From positions 6,504,082-6,568,081 of the forward strand of contig NC_063054.1 of the NCBI RefSeq assembly GCF_018812025.1: a DNA stretch of 64,000 bases. The letters run 5' to 3'. The notes beneath the pieces were generated by a model. That model did not search any database and was not told the origin of the DNA. It was given only the letters and a program-made list of their open reading frames with translations. Shown one piece after another: positions 1 to 11,416 of the stretch (the first letter of the stretch is position 1; each line of letters begins with the position of its first letter). Both the position numbers and the translations under genes were made by a program. This DNA is from Megalobrama amblycephala. Taxonomy: Eukaryota > Chordata > Actinopteri > Cypriniformes > Xenocyprididae.

Positions 1-600
1 ATATGTTTATATTTGGGATTTATTATTACTTGTTAAAGGTTGAATTTATGTTTTTAAAAATGACACCACAGAGCATGACATCTTATCACAACCGTTGTAA
101 TGTCCAAAGAAATTTTGCATGTTCAAAGTTTAGTGTGACCGTTCCTTGAAAGTGAAAGATTTCCCCCTGCAGATTTTGCACTGGATTCAAGTTGGTCAAT
201 GAAGTTTCATTGTGTTCACCAACAGAAAACTTCTTGATTTGAAAGCGACTGGGCCTTTTTTGTCAAAATTTCACCTAATATGAACACACCTTAAGAGAAT
301 TAAAATATCAATACATGAAATATCTACACTATATGCTTGTCCTTCTAGGTTTGGAGACTCCAGTTTTCCTTTGTGTGTGGTCCAGTGGTCCTGGGATTGT
401 TTTGAAACACCCTTTTGGCTAAAATCTTATTTCTAGTGTTGATTCATCTGCTGTCATTTGTGAAGGACTTAAAAAGGGATGGAACAACTGTTTCATAGAC
501 ATTGGCTCCCTGGTGCTTCCTATTGCTTTCAGTTTGAGAAGGTTTGTATGTGTATGTTTAGGGGGAGGGTCACTTGTGGAACAGCTGCTGGGGTGTTTGA
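1..600. other. AT-rich intergenic DNA, no gene seen
   Basis: There is no ORF with coding character and no recognisable repeat family. It ends at the CA microsatellite. Confidence 0.5.
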
Positions 601-621
601 CAGCTCACACTCCCCTCCTTA

Positions 622-739
<118 letters not shown>

Positions 740-1039
740 GTCTGCCCAGAGCAGAGACCATGCACAGTAAAACCTAAGACTTAAGAGGTGCCAAGATTAC
801 TGTTTGTTTACAGGTCAGCGAAATGGTGACAAATTTTCCCTAGGAAGTGTTTAGACCACACAGACAATGGTTGTGCCCCCTTAAAAGGCAGTTACAGAGG
901 AAACCTTTTAGAATTCACAACCATGCCAACCTTTGTATATGACTGAAGATGATAAAACCATAAATTAGATTTTTCTCATGCTTCTTATGTTCTGAAATAA
1001 ATGTGAACCGTGTTTGACTCATCCAAACTGATCGCTGCC

Positions 1040-1790
1040 ACATTAGGGTGTTCTAGGTAGTTTCAAGTTACAATGTCTTTGCTTCTTTGTTAGCACATTG
1101 CTTTGTAGTTCCTATGGTGTTCTGGGTGCTTGAAGTAACTTGCCATTTTGAGTGATTGTTGGTTGTTCCTACAATCTTAAAAATAAAGATTTTAAAAAGG
1201 TTTTTTCACAGCAATGCCATAGAAGAACGATTTTTGGTTCCTCAAAGAAGCTTTCACTGAACAGGTCTTAAAAGAACCATTTTTTCATAGTGTGAAGAAC
1301 ATTTTGATAATCCAAAGAACCTTTTTTTCTAATATAAAGAACTTTTGTGCAATGGAAAGATACCGTAGATGTTAAAGGTTCTTCATGGAACCATCAGTGT
1401 CAATAAAGAACCTTTTTTATAAGCTTGGGTGGTGGAAACAACTTTGCTAACATGTTGAGTGGTTGTTAACATGTTGCTATGTGATTCCTAGGGTCTTCTG
1501 TGTGGTTGCAACAACTTTGATAACATTTTGAATAGTTTTTAGCATGTTGCTAAATGCAGTTCCTATGGTTTTTTGGGTGGTTGAAACAACTTTGCTAACA
1601 TTTTGAGTGGTTGTTAGCATGTTGCTAGGGGTTGTGACACAGCTAACATGTTCTGAATGGTTTCAATGCAGTTCCATAGGGTGTTCTTGATAGTTATAAC
1701 GGTTTTGCTAAAATATTTTGAGTGGTTGTTAGCATGTAGCATGTAACCTGTCCAATAGACCTTATAGTCCTGTCCCTTTTCAGCGCTGCG
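1040..1790. repeat. degenerate GTTGCTA/GGTGTTCT tandem repeat
   Basis: Phrases such as 'gtggttgttagcatgttgct' and 'ggtgttctgggtggttg' recur every 60-90 bp with many differences. This decayed minisatellite-like repeat is common in fish intergenic DNA. The AAAGAACC repeat at 1195-1425 interrupts it. Confidence 0.65.
1195..1425. mobile_element. AAAGAACC-rich palindromic interspersed repeat, copy 1
   Basis: Repeated 'aaagaacctttt' / 'aaaggttctt' phrases run in both orientations, giving a self-complementary element. A second copy in the opposite orientation lies at about 59370-59550. The class is not determined; a non-autonomous DNA element is likely. Confidence 0.55.
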
Positions 1791-2099
1791 CTCATTATTT
1801 TCTGTCTTCCAGTTTGTATTTCCACAGCATGAAGGTAAGATATTACAGATTTATGAATGAACCTCTATTTTTCTACTGACATTTGTTATGAGATCCTTTT
1901 CAAGCATTACAATGCTCATGATAACTTTTGTTAACTCTACAATAAGTAAATCCACTTCACCATCTACTTACTCTTTGACAGTGATGCCACAGAAATCTAC
2001 AAAACAACCACAAAAATGGAAGTTCAAAGACAAAATTCTAAAGATGGCTGCTCGCTTGTTTCTTCGGCATATAACGTCAATAGACATGAATATCTCAAC

Positions 2100-2360
2100 A
2101 TAACATATTCCGAATGATTGTTAGCACATTGCTATGCTGTTCTTAGGTTGTTCCATGTGGTTGCAATGACTTTGCTATCATGTTTTGAGCGGTTGTTAGC
2201 ACATTCATACAGCATTAGCACATTCATAACTCATATGGTGCTCTGCGTCTTTCAAACAACTTTGCTAATATGTTCTGAGAGGTTGTTAGAACATTGGTCT
2301 GTGGTCCTTAGAATGTTCTGGGTTGTTGCTTGGGAATTGCTAAGTGGTTTTAGGGTATTC
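2100..2360. repeat. degenerate GTTGCTA-type tandem repeat, second block
   Basis: Same phrases as at 1040-1790 ('ggttgttagcacattgctat', 'gggttgttgc'). The short open frames here are read through the repeat. Confidence 0.55.
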
Positions 2361-3530
2361 CGGGTTGCTATATGTGTATTTAAAGTACTAAGCAAAAAAT
2401 ATGCCACCCCAAGGTCTCTATGATAGTGGTCCCTTGGTTGGTTCCTAATAAGTCTAAGGAAATTTTTCACTCATTTAGCATCCACTAGGCAAAAGTCTGT
2501 TCATTTAGAAAAATATAATAGCACACCTCTCATCAGGCTGGTGATTTGAGACCTATTCATGTCCATAGCACAAACAGTTTGAGCCAACATTGTGGCAAAT
2601 AATTATTTAGGGGAATGTGTATTAATTATATATTTCATATAAACAATAGTAATAGTGATGCTTCCCTTAGCAAGCATCAGTAAATATCAAATGCCTCAAG
2701 TACTATTACATATCCATTAATATCAACCAACATCAACAAAGCTCATAGATCCAAACAACAGTATGACCTCCTAGTCTTGAATACCTGACCCACTATGGTC
2801 GTCAGTGAAGTTGAGGAGCTGAGTCACATTAAGTCAATTCTTGTGGTGTAAGGTTTCTGTGCTTTGAGGAGGGGACGGCCTTGAAACCAGAACCTCTGCT
2901 GCTGGAGTGAAAGACCCTGGCCCAGTCTGTCCAAAATATCCTGGCTTCCTACCCTCAGAGATGCCTCTCATTCTCACCCCAGCTCCAAAGATCGGATCCT
3001 GCATCATCACACACTTAACCTTCTATTATTACCACAAACACAAACACACAGCAGAGGGTCAGCAGACAGACGCTGGGGGCTACAGCTGAGAGAGACCCTT
3101 GTGGCTTCAGACCAATGGAATGCCTATGAGTGTAACTTCATCCCAGGCTTGGCTGATGGGGCAATCTTCAGGATAGGGACAAGGTCACCCTGAATGTGGA
3201 GTGGGGTTATGGGAAGAGCACCTTTATATGGTCCCAATCTAGAGTGGAGATAAGTCTCTTTGGCTGGCAGCACAGAGAGGGTATTACAACATGACTAATG
3301 GGATGCTTGTCACTCATTTCTTATTGGCTTCATAATTACTGGATCAGGAATTGACAAATAAAGATGTGCACCAATGGTGTTATGGACATGATTGATACCT
3401 CAAATTGCCTGGTTTGTTGAGGAGATGTTTGCTATTACTTCTCCTCCTATGGTTTTCAAATGGCAGATGATAGAAGAAGCAAAACATTCTATAGACATAC
3501 ACTGAGGGAGAGATCTGAGCCATTCTAGGG
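2361..3530. other. intergenic DNA, no gene seen
   Basis: Mostly single-copy-looking DNA with a GC-richer stretch around 2780-3260. No exon with splice sites and no repeat family was recognised. Confidence 0.4.
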
Positions 3531-4050
3531 CTGCATCCGAAAACCTAGGAAGCTGACTTGTTGCCTCGCTGCCCTACCAGGCAATGACTTGTAAGGCAGC
3601 GTTTGTGCATGAAGGTACCTCACAAAACTGGTTTTGGACAGACTTCTGAGGCAACGCAACAGTTTAATGATCTACCGCAAAATAGCGCGAGCTTTGAGAA
3701 CTAAACAAATATTTAATTTGTCACAGTAGTAATTTCTCGCTAGAAATGACATCAAAAGTGGAAAATGTTGCTCAAAAACATACATTTACACACAAACTGA
3801 CCAGCAAACTCAACTTTCGAATGTCATCTTTAATTTCCAGCTCAACAGTCACAGAATGGATGCAGAGGATTGTGGGATATCAAAGGCAGTGAAGGATACA
3901 TCTATGCTGCCTTCAAAAAATTGAGCAGATGAAGGTATCTCAGGAAACAGGAAGTGAAGCTAACATTGGATTCGGACGTGCCTTGATGCCTTCCAACCTT
4001 GAAATGTGTCCACCGAAGGCCGCATTTTTCAGTTTTCAGACGCAGCCAAG
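3531..4050. mobile_element. non-autonomous DNA transposon with imperfect TIRs
   Basis: The left end reads 'gggctgcatccgaaaacc' and the right end 'cagttttcagacgcagcc', which is its imperfect reverse complement. No transposase frame is present. No target-site duplication could be read with confidence. Confidence 0.65.
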
Positions 4051-4201
4051 GGGTTCATAGCATCATAAATAAGGGGTGGGATTTTTTGACTTTCTTACTA
4101 CATCCTAAAAACAAATTCTAAATACATTTAGAACACATTAGCAAATGCATAGGCTAAAACAACACCTATAGCAATCACACAGAACATGCTAGTAACATTG
4201 A

Positions 4202-4713
4202 TGTGTAGCCAAGTATGGTGTCCCATAAGCGTAATTTGTGCTCTGCATTTCACCCATCCAACTGCACACACAAAGCAGTGCAGGGGTCTCTGAACTCGGT
4301 CCTGGAGGGCCAATGTCCTGCAGAGTTTAGCTCCAACCAGCTCCAACACACCTGCTTGAAAGTTTCTTGCATGCCTAGTGAGACCTTGAGTAGCTGGTTC
4401 AGGTGTGTTTAATTGGGTTTAGAGCTAAACTTTGCAGGACAGCGGCCCTCCAGGAGTTTGGAGACCTCTGGAGCAGTGAGTAGTGAACACACACACACAC
4501 CGTGAGCACACACCCGGAGCAGCAGGCAGCCATTTTTGCTGGAGCACCTAGGGAGCGATTGAGGGTTAGGTGCCATGCTCAGGGGCACCTCAGTTGTGGG
4601 TATATTCATTTGCTATTCAATCCCCCCACCTACATTTCTTGCAGGTACCGAGACTCGAACCCACAACCTTCAAGTTACAAGTCCGACTCTCTAACCATTA
4701 GGCCACAACTGCA
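4202..4713 (-). mobile_element. tRNA-derived SINE, split by a hAT-type MITE
   Basis: Read on the minus strand, the head at 4713-4630 resembles a tRNA. It has an A-box-like 'TGGCCTAATGG' and a B-box 'GGTTCGAGTCTC'. The body follows, with 'GGCTGCC', a CA/GT-rich run and a tail ending near 4202. The body is interrupted at 4281-4470 by another element, and removing that element with one copy of its target duplication rejoins the SINE. It resembles fish tRNA-SINEs of the HE1 sort, but the family name is from memory. Confidence 0.75.
4281..4470. mobile_element. hAT-like MITE inserted in the SINE
   Basis: About 190 bp. The left end 'caggggtctctgaactcggt' and right end 'ggagtttggagacctctg' are inverted copies, and the arms are self-complementary almost throughout ('cctggagggcc' / 'ggccctccagg'). 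The flanks aagcagtg (4273-4280) and gagcagtg (4471-4478) form an 8-bp duplication with one mismatch, as expected of hAT. Confidence 0.8.
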
Positions 4714-4779
4714 CTCAAACACTCAAAACACCTTAGCCCAACTCACATTTTTATTAAATGTCATTATAAAAGGCTACAT

Positions 4780-5550
4780 TTAACTAATTTGCAGTTTTAT
4801 TGTTTATAACAAAGAAGGGCCTCTGATTCTGTAAGTGTCCTTGCATGACTGGGCCTACTTAAAGAAAATTAAACCGCTGGAATCCTGTCGCCTGCAGGGA
4901 GTTTGACATCGTCACCGCTTCTTAAACCGAGTGTGGCAGAGCCCCGCTGAGAGGTGTGCTCGGCTGACATCTTTTACAGGCTCATAATAAAAACATACAG
5001 CACTCTGCCTCACTGTCTGAGGTTATTTTGGAACAGTCTTATTGACACTGAGCTTCCATTGTTGGAATGAAAAAGGGATAGAGGGATTTGAAAGGAGATC
5101 CTCATATCACGGAGAGAGCGGTTGAACTTGCACGCACAAATGGGCAAACACTACAGGAAAATGAGAACATCTGAGCTCAAAGGATTTTAGCTGAATAGAG
5201 AATTTAACAAAACTCAGATTTAAAGCAAGGGATTTTTTGAATTAAGAAGCTCTGAAGTTATCAACATTGAACCTTGTCTAAAAAGTTTCAACTTCCCATT
5301 TAGAAAAGATTCTAAATGTACAGCTTGTTCATGTTTCACTGCAGACAATGCATCATACCTCCAGACACACTGCCTGATAAGGTAACATTTTTAAGGTTTT
5401 GGACAGCCAGTCCAGAGTGCTCAGATATAGTACTATGGGATGCATTACACATGTTCAAAACATTCCATACAGTCTCAGTCCTGTAGGACATTGTGATTTG
5501 CTCTGCTACAGCTGAAGACATTGACTCTAATTACAGAACATTTATCAGAT
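4780..5550. other. intergenic DNA, no gene seen
   Basis: Low-repeat DNA without a credible coding frame. Part of it (about 4860-5160) is GC-richer than its surroundings. Confidence 0.4.
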
Positions 5551-5559
5551 CTAAACAAT

Positions 5560-5745
5560 GGTAGCACTTTATTTTAGTCCTGTTCCCCATGTACATACTA
5601 TGTACTTATTAAAGTAATTGCAATAACTGGGTAATAACTAGGTACTAACCCTGAACCTACCCCTAAACCTAACCTTAAACCATGTAGTTTGTAGGTAAGT
5701 ACATTCTAAGTACATAAGTGCACATGCTGTAACATAAAGTGCATC
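5560..5745. mobile_element. short DNA transposon with exact target duplication
   Basis: The ends are 'gtagcactttattttag' and 'aacataaagtgcatc', giving the inverted core GCACTTTAT/ATAAAGTGC. It is flanked by CTAAACAAT at 5551-5559 and 5746-5754, a direct repeat of 8-9 bp that fits a hAT-type insertion. The interior has the 'taaccctgaacctacccct' phrase common in fish MITEs. Confidence 0.75.
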
Positions 5746-5754
5746 CTAAACAAT

Positions 5755-8385
5755 AGATGGATTAATACTTTTTTTGTCCATACTGCTTGGTCAAGTTATA
5801 AGGGTGCCAACTGTTCTCAGCACAAGAGGTTCACCATATTCAGCTGCTGACTTCAATCACAGAAGAGCACAACAGACCCAATTGGCTATCACTTGTTGTT
5901 TCATCTTAAATGGATCCTAACCTTTGACTCATGCACAAATGGTCATATGAGACAAGACACCCAATAGGTGTCAATGTGAATTGCAAAAAATAAATGTGTG
6001 TTTCACTTCAACTGCCTCACATTACTGATTGGCAAGATCCCATCTAACAGGGATCATTCTCAGAACTTTGACTAACATTCTGGCAAGGTTCTCTCAAAGT
6101 TTTGAACAAACATTCTTCTAGTAACATTAATAGAATGTTTGTTAAAAGTTATCTGGTCTTTAATAATGTTCTAAAAAAACATTTTCATAACATAATGGGA
6201 ACGTTAACAGTCTCAGAACATATAATGTCTCAGAATATATATTTTTGTCAGCTTATTTTTGTTAGTCAACTTTTTGTTAAGGACGCTTTCTTCTTCCCAC
6301 TGTGTTTGATTTCTTTAGACAAAGTGTAAAGATGTAATATTTGCCAGACAAACATATGTTTGAATTTTTTATGTAGCAATAAGAAACCGTTTTCATTGAA
6401 TAGGTTACACAGTGTGTAAAGAGACAAACAGATAGCCACACCCCAACCTCACACAATTGGTTAAGCTATTGTTTCTCTGTTGGTGGAATCAACTATGGGA
6501 AGTGAATAATTTCTGTGAATCAGTTCTTTGAATCTGCTCATTTTTTATTTAAAGAAAAGTTTCAAAAATCGATTCAGTGATTCTTTCACCATCATGTTGT
6601 CCCTGGCTGGCATATTCCAATAAAGCCAAATAGGCACACATAACTGTTTTGCATTTTATTCTATTTCTGTTTATTGTTAATAATAAAGGTGTTTATGTGT
6701 CCTAAAGTATATTTGATGTTACATTATATTTGATGTAACATTAAACTCACTAGTTGTTAACTCCAGAACTACACAGATTCAAGCCGATTCCTGAACGGTT
6801 TTGTGAAAATTAAAAAATTAATTCACAAATAGACCTACTTTTGGTTCTCTTTGTATATTCAAGAATACAAGAAGCTATTTTAGTTTACACACTTTAGCTT
6901 TAACTTATACACTTTTAAGTATATAGGACAAGGACAAAACGGTTCAGTTGCTTATGTGTTGAACACTAAAATCGTTACAATAATTAGGTTTAAAAACAAA
7001 AACACACTGAACATACCAAATTCTTAATCAGCATAGTGGGTATTAGTGAAACCATTTGTTGTTGCACTAATGACCTGCCAGTTGTGTTGCATGTTAAATG
7101 TTCATCCGCTTTGCAGGACAATATCCACTCGTTGGTCTGGGTCATGCATTGAAGAGCAAGAAAGCAATACATAACTATGAAATTATGTCGCTTGAACAAG
7201 CATTTGTGGGTATATTTGACGGAATAAACAAAATCCCTTTGTCTCGCCACAAAACATCATTAACCGACATTTAACAATGTATTTGACCTAAATGACTCGA
7301 TGATCCTATCAAAGTAGTCATGGCAGATAGAGACTTTTCATTGGATTAGACTTTGTGTTAACCTCCTCAAGAGAAATGTAAATGATGAGAACAAAGCTTA
7401 ATCTGAGGGTGACCTAGAATGTAACTTGAATACTGATAGGTGTGAACTAGCCCACAACAGATTTATGACATGTATCTTGTGAAGGACTAGGTTGGTTGAT
7501 TGTTGAATGAAGAAATCAATGTCTCATGAGTGGAAAAAACCATCAAACAAACAGACAAACAAACTTCTGGCTATGCAAAAACTCATCTGAATCCTTACAG
7601 AGGGCTGTTTCATAAAAGACGCTAAGAAAAGTGAGGATTAAACTCCAGCACCTGACTTGAATGAACCTAACAAATAAGTTGGGGCTAAAGCGGTTTCATA
7701 AAAGGTAATTGAAGTTCATGCAGTCCCGCTAATTTGATCCAGGTTTACCTAGTCAAGATAACTGCGTGTGCACGCTTTTCTTAGAGGTCAATCATGGATC
7801 AAATTGATCCACCATAGGAAACGGTATACATTTTGTGCTATTTTATGCGTTTGAGACATGGTGTTTTCCTCAGTGCATAACTTACTTTTCACAAGTTTAT
7901 TCTCCATCTGTAAATGTTAGAAAGTCATGCAATTATTTCCATTTTGCTGCTAAACTTCACAGTGAACGAGCGCTGCTGCGCGCATACACGCTAAACGGAC
8001 GGGACGCAATAGAAGCGCAATAATTCTAAAATATACATTTCGCTAAAATATTTGATGTTGGACATTAAATGTGCCTTATGTGCAATTTTAAACCTACAAG
8101 TGAGTGTATTTTTATAATAACTGTAAATGGACTATTGTAATGGGATAAATCAATATACTTTAGGCCAACTACTGAGTTTAGATTCATCTTACCAATTAAA
8201 ATTTAGTCTGTGCATATTTAATTTTTAATTTTGTGATTTTAATTTCTTCTCTTCTAGTAACCATAAAAGGTACTACAGCTGCCAAACAAAACCAGAGAGA
8301 AATATATTTTAAAACAATCTAATTAAATCTTGGGCACAAAACATTTAGCCAGTAAGAAAAGAAAACCTGTAGGTTACACATACAC
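5755..8385. other. intergenic DNA, no gene seen
   Basis: AT-rich. A decayed 'aacattct/agaatgtt' repeat lies at about 6050-6230, related to the block at 21090-21425. A repeat with 'tttcataaaag' phrases lies at about 7600-7830. No coding exon was recognised. Confidence 0.4.
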
Positions 8386-8387
8386 AC

Positions 8388-8512
8388 ACACAAATTATTC
8401 AGACACTTTGACCTGTGTTATCTGACATTTAAGATTAATTTCTGACACAGTTTAAACTGTATTAATGAATGAAATGTTCAAGGTGTCTGAATAAATTTTG
8501 GTTTGACTGTAT
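8388..8512. mobile_element. small Tc1-like palindromic fragment
   Basis: The left arm 'aattattcagacactttgacc' and right arm 'ggtgtctgaataaatttt' are inverted copies followed by 'gactgta'. This resembles Tc1/mariner terminal repeats. No transposase is present. Confidence 0.5.
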
Positions 8513-9074
8513 ATATATATGAGACCAGAGTATAGACTCCCAGAGGTCTATATTTTAGTAAATATGGGCATTGGAAAAGGCTAGTTGACTTTATTGTGCT
8601 TTGACTACAGTGGGTAGTTCACAACCGTGCATGTCACTTCTGCAGGCTGCATCTTACTCTGTCACTCTTTTCATAGCTTTTGCTGGCTCTGAAACACTTG
8701 CTTGGTATTTCTCCTGCGCTTTGTCTAGCAAAAAAATCCCTCATCACTTAATGAAAGCCTAAAAATGAAGGCCTGATTGTTTCAGGGGCCTTGTCACAGG
8801 TCTATTGATTTTGAAATTCTGTGTTACTTTTGTTATATTTTCACACTTAAAACAATGATTTGGTAATCCTCTTGTACCACTGTCCTCTTTTGTGCTGAGA
8901 AATAAGACTCCTGACTGTTCTTTCCCAAGTGCTTCCATTTTTATCAATATTAAGTCTGAGAATGATTCAGTGGGCTACATAACACTTCATTTTTAAGAAA
9001 TTACTTCTCTTTAAATGTTTTGGTTCGACATACTTACCTTTTAATCAAAAATTGCCTTAAACTTACACCATTTT

Positions 9075-9082
9075 TTTTATTA

Positions 9083-9142
<60 letters not shown>

Positions 9143-9152
9143 ATATATATTG
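9075..9152. repeat. (AT)n microsatellite
   Basis: About 75 bp of nearly pure AT with two TTTA interruptions. Confidence 0.95.
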
Positions 9153-9179
9153 GACTGATAGTGGTTAATAAAGTCAAAT

Positions 9180-10300
9180 AATTATATGTGAGAGAGTCAG
9201 CTGCAATATCATTGAATTCTTGTTGGTCAGTGTTAGAGGAGCTCAGATGGCCTGACAGTTAGCCTGCCCCGGACCAGGTTAGTTTCCCAACATAAGTTGC
9301 CAGTATGAAACAGAATTCACTCACTGACAATAAGTCTGACTAACTAAAATAAGCCTGGCTTGTATTATATCCATAATATGTGAAGCCTACAACATTTGTT
9401 GTTGTTGTTTTGTTAGTTTTTTAATAAAAAAAAAAAGCATAGCAAAACCAATCAGATTAATAAAGGCCTACCATTAAAACTTGGCATAGCAAAGAGGTCA
9501 GTGCATCCAGTGAGGTGAATTTGTTCCCAGGTAGAGCAGACTCTTATTAAACTTGAATAAAGTACATGGAGTGATTTCCTGTTACCAACCAGGCATTATT
9601 TTAATTGGACTTTGGGTTGCTGAGGTAAATAAATAAATAAATAAACAGTCCTAATTCCAGGAAATATTTGGTTAGATTGCAAAAATGAAATGAATCATAG
9701 TATTTTTTTCCCACCCAGTTTCCTACTTAATTTCTGAACTCTCAACTCACATGACCTGTAGGCTACTGAAGGAAACTACGGATTCAAGGAAAGAAGTTTA
9801 CAAAACAAAGTATGGATTATAAATCATGTATAAAAAAGTGATTATAGGCCTATGGCTATTATATAGGATATACATTAATTTAAGCCATACTGTGCTAATC
9901 TGCTTGGTAGGTAGCTTGGTAAAAGTAATAAGGATGTATCATTTCCCTGCAATAGACATTTGCGGGCCGCCATTCGTGCCAATTACTTTTAAATTGTTAA
10001 AAGTGAGAAAGCACATTACACCATCTAGTGGATAAAGATGGAACTACTGCAAATGACATCACACTATGATCACCATTCTGTAATTACTAAATAAAAAGTA
10101 ATGACTCAACAAAAACAAGACTTAGCAAATTTGTAAAATTAAAAATAGATGGTCAAATGTCATGGAACGCTTTGGTGGTGTTGGAATGATTTCTGAGCTT
10201 TTTTCCAGTGCTGCAAATGTTTTCACTCAATCTATTGTTAAATTCAAAAAAAAAAAAAAAAAAAAAGACACCCACACTATGATCACAACCAACTAAATTT
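9180..10300. other. intergenic DNA downstream of the zinc-finger gene
   Basis: No gene seen. Contains an AAAT run at 9626-9645 and a poly(A) run at 10246-10266. Confidence 0.4.
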
Positions 10301-10306
10301 CAATGT

Positions 10307-10312
10307 TTTATT
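10307..10312 (-). terminator. candidate polyadenylation signal of the zinc-finger gene
   Basis: AATAAA on the minus strand, 1.1 kb past the stop codon. It is followed by a GT-rich stretch ('GTTGGTTGTGATC...GTGTGGGTGTC') that would suit a downstream element. Other AATAAA hexamers in this AT-rich DNA could serve instead. Confidence 0.35.
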
Positions 10313-10615
10313 TTAATTCCTTTCTTATTCAAACTTCTACACATCAACTTTATCAAAATTATATGGCTTCATGACAAGATGTAAAATGAAATAAAGAACA
10401 TCAACATAAAGAACAACATGCCATTAAACATTACACACTTAAGGTAATGTAATCTAACTACTTTTTAATTACTTTTAGATTACTTTTGACCAAACTCATT
10501 TATCACATTGTTCTGAATAGGATAATTGTGTACCATATTGATATAAAAATACAAACAGAAAGAAAATTTATTCCATTCTTTATCAACATGAAATGTATTA
10601 AATATTACATTAAGT

Positions 10616-10859
10616 CAGGGTTTCCCAGACTGGGGTTCGTAAAGGAACTGCAGGGGGTTTGTGAGTTTAATGAAAACCTATTACAAATTTAAATCATACA
10701 AATTTAACATTTAAAATAAATCATTTTAAAATAAAAAGCAATCAAAAGAAAAAGACTTAAATAAAATGTTTTAGTTAGTTTAACTTTATAACATTATTGG
10801 CCTAACTTCACTTAAAATCTCAGGAGATTCAGCTGACAAAAAAAGTTGGGGAATCCCTG
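10616..10859. mobile_element. hAT-like MITE
   Basis: Ends 'cagggtttcccagactgggg' and 'agttggggaatccctg' are inverted. The flanks cattaagt and cattagat look like a decayed 8-bp target duplication. It lies in the presumed 3'UTR or flank of the zinc-finger gene. Confidence 0.65.
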
Positions 10860-10928
10860 CATTAGATGACATGAATTTGTGTTTGAGAGACAAAAGCCTT
10901 CCAAAGAGACTAAATGACTCAGTGAGTG

Positions 10929-10962
<34 letters not shown>

Positions 10963-10985
10963 TATAATAATAATTAATTTGTTTG
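10929..10985. repeat. (AAT)n microsatellite
   Basis: Imperfect AAT/ATA run. Confidence 0.85.
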
Positions 10986-11214
10986 TCAGGAGTTGATTAG
11001 ATATGCAATATTGCTATGTCGAGAAAACACTTTTTAAAAGTGAAATGATTTCTGTAAATCCAGTTATCAAATGCTGTTTGGGTCTCAGTTTTCAGTGATA
11101 TTCACGACTAGTGGCTGGTCTGCCTGTGCAATTTCACAAACCTGGAAGACCTTCTGAACTTATATAAGCAATAGGTCTGAAAAAAAAAAAAAAAATAGTG
11201 GGGAGAATCAATGA

Positions 11215-11400
11215 ATTATGAATAATTTACTGCCATTGTGGGAATAACATGTAATCATGTAATCAATGAAAAATGAACTGTAGTCTGAGTATTTTAAAAT
11301 GTAATATAATCTAATTACAAGTACTTAATTTTTGGAATCTGATTATGTAATCCAGATTACATGTAATCAGTCACTACTTTTTTTTTTTTTTTTGCGCTAC
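11215..11400. mobile_element. TGTAATC/GATTAC repeat fragment
   Basis: Phrases 'taatcatgtaatcaatg', 'gtaatataatctaattac' and 'gattacatgtaatcagt' recall a widespread fish element. The poly(T) at 11380-11393 ends it just 3' of the zinc-finger stop. A related stretch lies at 10445-10490. Confidence 0.5.
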
Positions 11401-11416
11401 TCTTGAGATAACCCTT

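Noticed and set aside
4630..4713. A tRNA gene on the minus strand
   Set aside because: The A- and B-box-like motifs belong to a SINE head. It continues into a SINE body and does not fold into a clear cloverleaf.
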